Made by a program: the position numbers and the translations under genes. Positions 59,060 to 64,000 of a stretch of 64,000 nucleotides of DNA are shown piece after piece. The stretch comes from Molossus alvarezi (lineage: Eukaryota > Chordata > Mammalia > Chiroptera > Molossidae). The stretch lies in assembly GCA_037176705.1 (NCBI GenBank), contig CM073891.1, positions 52,454,571-52,518,570 of the forward strand, written 5' to 3'. A model generated the notes under the pieces. The model saw nothing but the letters and a program-made list of their open reading frames with translations, was not told where the DNA came from and made no database searches. Within the stretch, counting starts at the first letter, position 1. Every line of letters starts with the position of its first letter.

Positions 59060-60845
59060 TTCATTATATTCCACAAATAAGTGAGATCATGTGATACTTG
59101 TCTTTTTCTGTTTGGCTTGTTTCACTTAGGATAATACTTTCCAGATCCCTCCATGTAGTCTAAAAGGATAAGAGATCTTTCTTTCTTACAGATGCATAGT
59201 ACTCCATTGTGTATATGTACCACAGCCTTTGCATCCATTTGTCTACTGATGGACACTTGGGCTGTTTCCAGATCTTAGCTATTGTAAATAGTGCTGCTAT
59301 GAACATGGGGGAACATAGATTCTTTCAGATTAGTGTTTCAGGCTTCTAAGGGTATATTCCTTAGAAGCAGGATCACTGGGTCAAATGGAAGTTCAATTTT
59401 TAATTTTTTGAGGTAACACCATATTGTTTTCCATAGGGGCTGCACCAGTCTGCATTCCCACCAGCAGTGTACTAGAGTCCCCTTTTTTCCACACCCTCGC
59501 CAAAACTTGTTGTTTGATGATTTGTTGATGGCGACCATTCTGACAGGTGTGAGGTGATACCTCAGTGTTGTTTTATTTGTATCTCTCTGATGATTAGTGA
59601 TGTTGAGCATTCCTTCATATGTCTCTTTGCCATTTGTATGTCCTGTTTGGAGAGGTGTCTATTTTAGTTCCTCTGCCCAGTTTTTAATTGGGTTCTTTGT
59701 CTTCCTTTTGTTGAGTTGTATGAGCACTATATATATTAGAAATTAACCCCTTATCTGATATATCATTGGCAATTATGCTCACCCATACAGTGGGTAGCTT
59801 TTTTGTTTTGATGATTGTATCTTTCGCTGTGCAGAAGCTTTTGAGTTTGATGTGGTCCCATGTGTTCATTTTCTCCTTTGTTTCTATTGCCTTAGGTGAT
59901 GTACCAGTGAAAATTCTGCTGCATATTATGTCTGAAATTTTGTTGCCTAAAGTTTCTTTTAGGATTTTTATGGATTCATGAGTCACATTTAAGTCTTTTA
60001 TCCATTTTGAGTTTATTCTTGTGTAGGGTGTAAGTTGATGGTCTAGTTTTATTTTTTTGCATGTACTTTTCCAATTTTCCCAACAGCATTTATTAAAGAG
60101 GCTGACCTTACTCCACTGCATGCTCTCGCAACTTTGTCAAATATTAATTGAGCATATTGCCTTGGGTCCATTTCTGGGTTCTCTGTTCTGGTCCACTGCT
60201 CTATCTGCCTGTTCTTGTGCCAGTACCAGACTGTTTTGATTACAGTGGCTTTGTAGTATAACCTGAAATCTGGTAATGTGATCCCTTTAACTTTGTTCTT
60301 CTTTTTCAAGATTGCTGTAGCTATTCGAGTCTTTTTTGGTTCCATATGAACTTTTGAAGTACTTGTTCAAATTCTGTGAAGTATGCCATTGCTATTTTGA
60401 TGGGGATTGCATTGAATCTATAGATTTATTTGTGTACTATGGACATTTTAATGATGTTAATTCTACCAATCCATGAACAGGGTATGTGCTTCTACTTTTT
60501 TATATCTTCCTCTATTTCTTTTTTCAATGACCTGTAGTTTTCTGCAAATAGGTCCTTTATTTCTTTGCTTAAGTTTATTCCTAGGTATCTTAATTTTGGA
60601 AGCCTATGTGTTTCTAGAAATGTGTTCTTTTTGCTTAGATTGTCGAATATGTTGCTATATAATTGTTCATAGTAGTTGTTAACGATCTTTTGTATTTCTG
60701 TGGTGTCAGTTGTTACTTCTCCTCTTTCATTTATGATTTTGTGTATTGGCATTCTCTCTCTTTGTTTCTTGGTGAGTCTGTCTAAGGGTCCATCAATCTC
60801 GTTTTTCTTTTCCTAAAATCAGCTCTTTGTTTCATTGATCCTTTG

Positions 60846-60880
<35 letters not shown>

Positions 60881-61931
60881 GTCTCTATGTCATTTGTTTC
60901 TGCTCTGATCTTTACTATTTCCTTCCCTCTACTTGCTCTGGGGTTTTCTTTTCATTTGCTCTCTTGTGTTTTAAGTTGTGAGGTTAGATAGTCTATTAGA
61001 GATTTTTCTTGTTTTTTGAGGTAGGCCTATAGTGCTATGAACTTCCCTCTCAGAACGGCTTTTGCTGTATCCCATAGATTTTGTGTTGTTGTGTCTTCAT
61101 TTTCATTGGTTTCCAGGAAGTTTTTTATTTCTTCCTTGATCTCCTCGGTAACCCATTCATTGTTTAATAACATGCTATTTAGCTTCCAAGTGTTTAAATG
61201 TTTTTGCATGTTTTTGTTGCAGTTGATTTCTAGTTTCATGCCATTGTGATCTGAGAAGATGCTTGATATGATTTCAATCTTCTTGAAGTTGTAGAGATTT
61301 AGTTTGTGTCCTCACATGTGGTTTATCTTTGAGAATGTCCCATGTGCACTTGAGAAAAATTTGTATTCTGTAGTTTTGGGGTGTAATTCTCTGTAGATAT
61401 ATATTAAATCCATTTGGTATTGCTTCATTTAGAGACTCTGTTTCCTTGCTAATATTTTGTCTAGAGGATCTATCCAGTCATGTCAGCAGGGTATTGAAGT
61501 TCCCTGCAATGATTGTATTGCTATCAATTTCTCCTTTGAAGTCTTCCAGAATATTTTTAATATATTTTGGTCCTCCTATATTGGGTGCATATATGTTTAT
61601 CAAGGTTATATATTCCTGTTGGATAGATCTTTTCAATATATGTAGTGGCCTTCTTTGTCTCTAGTTATGTCCTTCACTTGGAAATCTATTTGATCAGATA
61701 TGAGTATTGCTTACCCAGCTATTTTTTTTCCTTTCTGTTCACTTGGAGGATTTTTTTCCATCCCTTCACTTTCAACCTATGTGAGTCTTTTGTTGTGAGG
61801 TGGGTCTCTCATAATCAACATATAGATGAGTCATGCTTTCTTATCCAATCAGCTACACTGTGTCTCTTTATAGGAGCATTAAATCCATTTACATTTAAGG
61901 TGATTATTGATATGTACTTATTTATTGCCAT
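59060..61931 (-). pseudogene. L1-F ORF2, lacking the reverse transcriptase core
   Basis: Start ATG at 61931 (M-A-I-N-K-Y type). 61027-61239 gives [25 protein letters not shown]. At 60596-60598 the sequence jumps from the 'ttaaggtatc..aatttt' block to 'ggaagcctatgtgtttctag'. In L1-E these words are about 985 bp apart (46955 versus 47940), and the lost part holds IPGMQG, QGCPL and FADD. The C-terminal half (60049-60345, 59684-60121, 59338-59610) retains [20 protein letters not shown]. This copy could never supply reverse transcriptase. Confidence 0.9.
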
Positions 61932-61976
61932 TTCTGTTTAGTGTGGTTCTATTTTTCTTCCTATTTCTTCTGCTAA

Positions 61977-62891
61977 TTACAGCAGTTCTTTTTACATTTC
62001 TTGCAGTGCTGGTTTGGTGCTAATGTATTTTCTTAGTTTTTTTTTTTGTGTGTGTGTGTGTGGGAAGGTCTATATTTGACCTTCTATTTTGAATGATAGC
62101 CTTGCTGGGTAGAGTAGTCTTGGATTCAGATCCTTGTTTGTCATGACCTTGATTACCTCATGCCATTTCCTTCTAGCTTGTAGGTTTTCTGTTGAGAAGT
62201 CAGCTGAGAGCCTTATGGGGTTTTCTTTGTAGGTAACCTGTTGCTTCTCTTTTGCTGCTTTTAGGATTCTCTCTTTGTCTTGAATTTTTGGCACTGTGAT
62301 TACTATGTGTCTTGGTGTGGGCCTATTTGGTTTCTTCTTACTTGGGCCTCTTTGTGCTCTTGAACTTGCATACCTTCTTCCTTTACCAAATTAGGGAAGT
62401 TTTCTGTCACTATTTATTCAAATATATTCTCTAACCCTTTCTCATTTTCTTCTTCTTCAGGGACTCCTATGATGCGAATGTTATTACATTTCCAGTTGTC
62501 CCACAATTCTCTTAAGCTGTTTTCCTGTTTTTTAATTATTTTTTTCCTTTTGGTTTTCTGATTGGTTGATTTTTTCTACCCTATCTTCTAATCCATTGAT
62601 CCCATCCTCAGCTTCCTCTGCTCTGCTAGTTAGACTTTCCAATGTGTTTTTTATTTCTGATATGTCATTCTTCATTTCTTCTTGGTGGTTTTTAATTTCC
62701 AACTGGTTGATTTTCAACATTTATATGTCTTGACTCATGGTGCTCATGTCCTTACACATGCTGTTGAGGTTCCTCAAGATCATAGCTCTGAATTCTAGTT
62801 CTGTTAACTTGCTTAACTGCACCTCATTTATCTCATCTTCAGTAGAGGTCTCTTGTTTTTTCATTTGGCTTTTGTTTCTGTGTTTCACCAT
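61977..62891 (-). pseudogene. L1-F ORF1, broken
   Basis: ATG at 62891 (MVKHRNKSQMKKQETSTEDE) to TAA at 61977-61979 is 305 codons long, normal for the family. Open pieces 62721-62903, 62532-62720 (coiled coil: NHQEEMKNDISEIKNTLESL) and 62070-62294 ([34 protein letters not shown]) are separated by a few stops or frameshifts. A (TG)n run at 62048-62060 disrupts the C-terminus. Confidence 0.86.
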
Positions 62892-63482
62892 TTTGGCTAT
62901 CACAGTGTGCTTTGGAACCTGTCAAATTTTCCCTGTGGATATTGGTGTTCTGCTGTTTGTGGCTCCCTCTCCTGGGTTTGGATGAGGTAGGGAGTACCCA
63001 CTTTAAACACCACTGTCAAGTCTCATTTTCCTGGTTAAGGTTGCTAGCCCAGGGACTAGTAATTATCCTCTATCTTTTTTGCCTGGAGGCTATTAATAGA
63101 GGTCACCTGAAGAACCTTGGTTTCTGTGTTGAATGGAAAACTCCCTCAGGTGCTCAGTGTAAGAGGATTTCCAAAGGTGGTGCAGATGCTGGTTGTTAAT
63201 GGGCCTCAATTCGCATTTCAATGGCCACCAGGTGGGGTTGAATCTCCAAGGGAGGGGCTGCCACCTCTCCCCAGGGTCCTGGGAAGGAGTAAGATGACTA
63301 CAGTTTTGTGTGGCTGCAACTCAGCAAAAGCTCTGAGCACCCTCCAAATCCCGAGTGTCCCCACACAGGTCCAGTCCAGTCTTCCCTCCCTCTGCCGGAG
63401 CCCAAGGTGAGTGGCTGCTGCTAATTTAGCCTCTTTTCCAGCTCTACGCTGTGGAGCCACTTGAGACTTTATTCCGAGGGCA

Positions 63483-63741
63483 CAGCTCCCACTGAGGCCG
63501 CAGGTCCCAGCTGAGGCCACAGGTCCCATCCGAGACTGCCACAGGTTCCAGCCGAAGCCGCAGGTCCCAGCCAAGGCTGCACAGGTCCCAACTCTGGCCA
63601 CAGTTCCCAGCCAAGGCCACAGGTCTCAGCCAAGGCCACAGGTCCCACCCGAGACCTCAGGTCCCAGCCGGAGCCGTGGGTCTCAGTCGAGGCCACAGGT
63701 CCCAGCCCAGGCCACTGCAAGTCCCAGCCCAGGCCACTGCA
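63483..63741 (-). repeat. GC-rich ~20-bp tandem repeat in the L1-F 5'UTR
   Basis: About thirteen imperfect units of the form 'aggtcccagcc(g/a)aggccac' on the plus strand, 18-22 bp each, with several CpGs. Minus-strand open frames across it translate to repeats such as GWDLWPQLGPAAS and are not genes. Confidence 0.93.
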
Positions 63742-63943
63742 GACCATGGGCTCCTGGCCTTCTCTCGCGTAAGCTTTGTAAGCCTACCAGGATTGAGTCA
63801 GTGTCCCTGATTATGTGGTTCTCCAAGCTGCTTTTCGGTTGCCTTTTCCTGACGATGTTTTTTTTTTTTTTTGTAATTCCAGTTTGGTCCGGGGAGATGG
63901 TCTGTGTAGCTTCCATTCAGTCTGCCGCTATTTTCCTAGTCCC

Positions 63944-64000
63944 TTAGTTGGTATTTTGATGTGGTTGTGGGAGTAGGTGAGTTCCGCATTTATCTATCCC
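63944..64000 (-). mobile_element. HAL1-b 5' end, running off the window
   Basis: After the L1-F duplication, 'gatgtggttgtgggagtaggtgag' and 'cgcatttatctatccc' resemble the extreme 5' end of an older-type L1 5'UTR in antisense. This is the sequence interrupted at 58797. The true end is just outside the window. Confidence 0.75.

Larger units (their letters stand above)
58813..63943 (-). mobile_element. L1-F: L1 LINE with internal deletion, nested in HAL1-b
   Basis: Minus-strand L1 with 3'UTR, ORF2 (about 59060-61931), ORF1 (61977-62891) and a long 5'UTR (62892-63943). It is 5.1 kb instead of 5.9 kb because about 1 kb of the reverse transcriptase region is missing at 60596. The duplication 'ttagttggtatattg' (58798-58812) and 'ttagttggtattttg' (63944-63958) flanks it. 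HAL1-b 5'UTR sequence continues on both sides, showing that L1-F inserted into HAL1-b. The 5'UTR has about thirteen GC-rich ~20-bp repeats (63483-63741). Confidence 0.95.

Noticed and set aside
63218..63916. Minus-strand frames with repeated GWDLWPQLGP-type residues
   Set aside because: Translation of the GC-rich ~20-bp repeat in the L1-F 5'UTR, not a protein gene.

Overview
This window is AT-rich mammalian nuclear DNA dominated by retrotransposons, and no functional protein-coding gene is evident. The host is most likely a bat of the Yangochiroptera. About 18 tRNA-derived SINEs of the Ves type are present; in sense orientation they open with 'ccctggccagtttggctcag', followed by Pol III A and B boxes. 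They sit among L1 copies and L1-derived elements that lack ORF2 (half-L1, HAL1). The species assignment is inference from repeat families known to be common in these bats.

Layout: 1-1640 is mostly unassigned sequence with a MIR and a (TATAA)n tract. 1658-7803 is a near full-length minus-strand L1 (L1-A) fused at its 5' end to a Ves SINE, both inside one target-site duplication. 7820-17300 is the most repeat-poor part, with MIR, L2, old L1M, a hAT-like fragment and scattered SINEs. 17318-25890 holds a 5'-truncated minus-strand L1 (L1-B) joined directly to the 3' end of a full-length minus-strand L1 (L1-C), which carries a young SINE. 25891-30860 is mixed old sequence with L1M, L2, three SINEs and one possible terminal exon (30319-30540). 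30868-33120 is a minus-strand HAL1 (HAL1-a). 33340-34490 holds three diverged ~230-bp tandem monomers. 34490-39830 is a plus-strand L1 (L1-D) with an internal inversion. 39935-45177 is old L1M and unassigned sequence. 45193-51122 is full-length L1-E with a perfect 15-bp duplication. 51358-51822 is a short plus-strand L1. 52270-55890 is an old, repeatedly interrupted L1M with a long pyrimidine microsatellite. 55897 to the window end is a second HAL1 (HAL1-b) into which L1-F (58813-63943) inserted.

The elements relate to each other as autonomous and parasitic partners. L1 ORF1p and ORF2p supplied the reverse transcriptase that copied L1 RNAs, the ORF2-less HAL1s and the Ves SINEs. Every L1 copy here is broken by stops, frameshifts, deletions or insertions, so none looks able to move now. 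The most interesting signals are the SINE/L1 and L1/L1 junctions that look like template switching, the different 3' ends of the two HAL1 copies, the GC-rich 20-bp repeat expanded in the 5'UTRs of L1-E and L1-F, and the monomer array between HAL1-a and L1-D. I found no system that I can claim as undescribed. Boundaries come from reading by eye and are good to a few bases where a duplication was found, otherwise to tens of bases.
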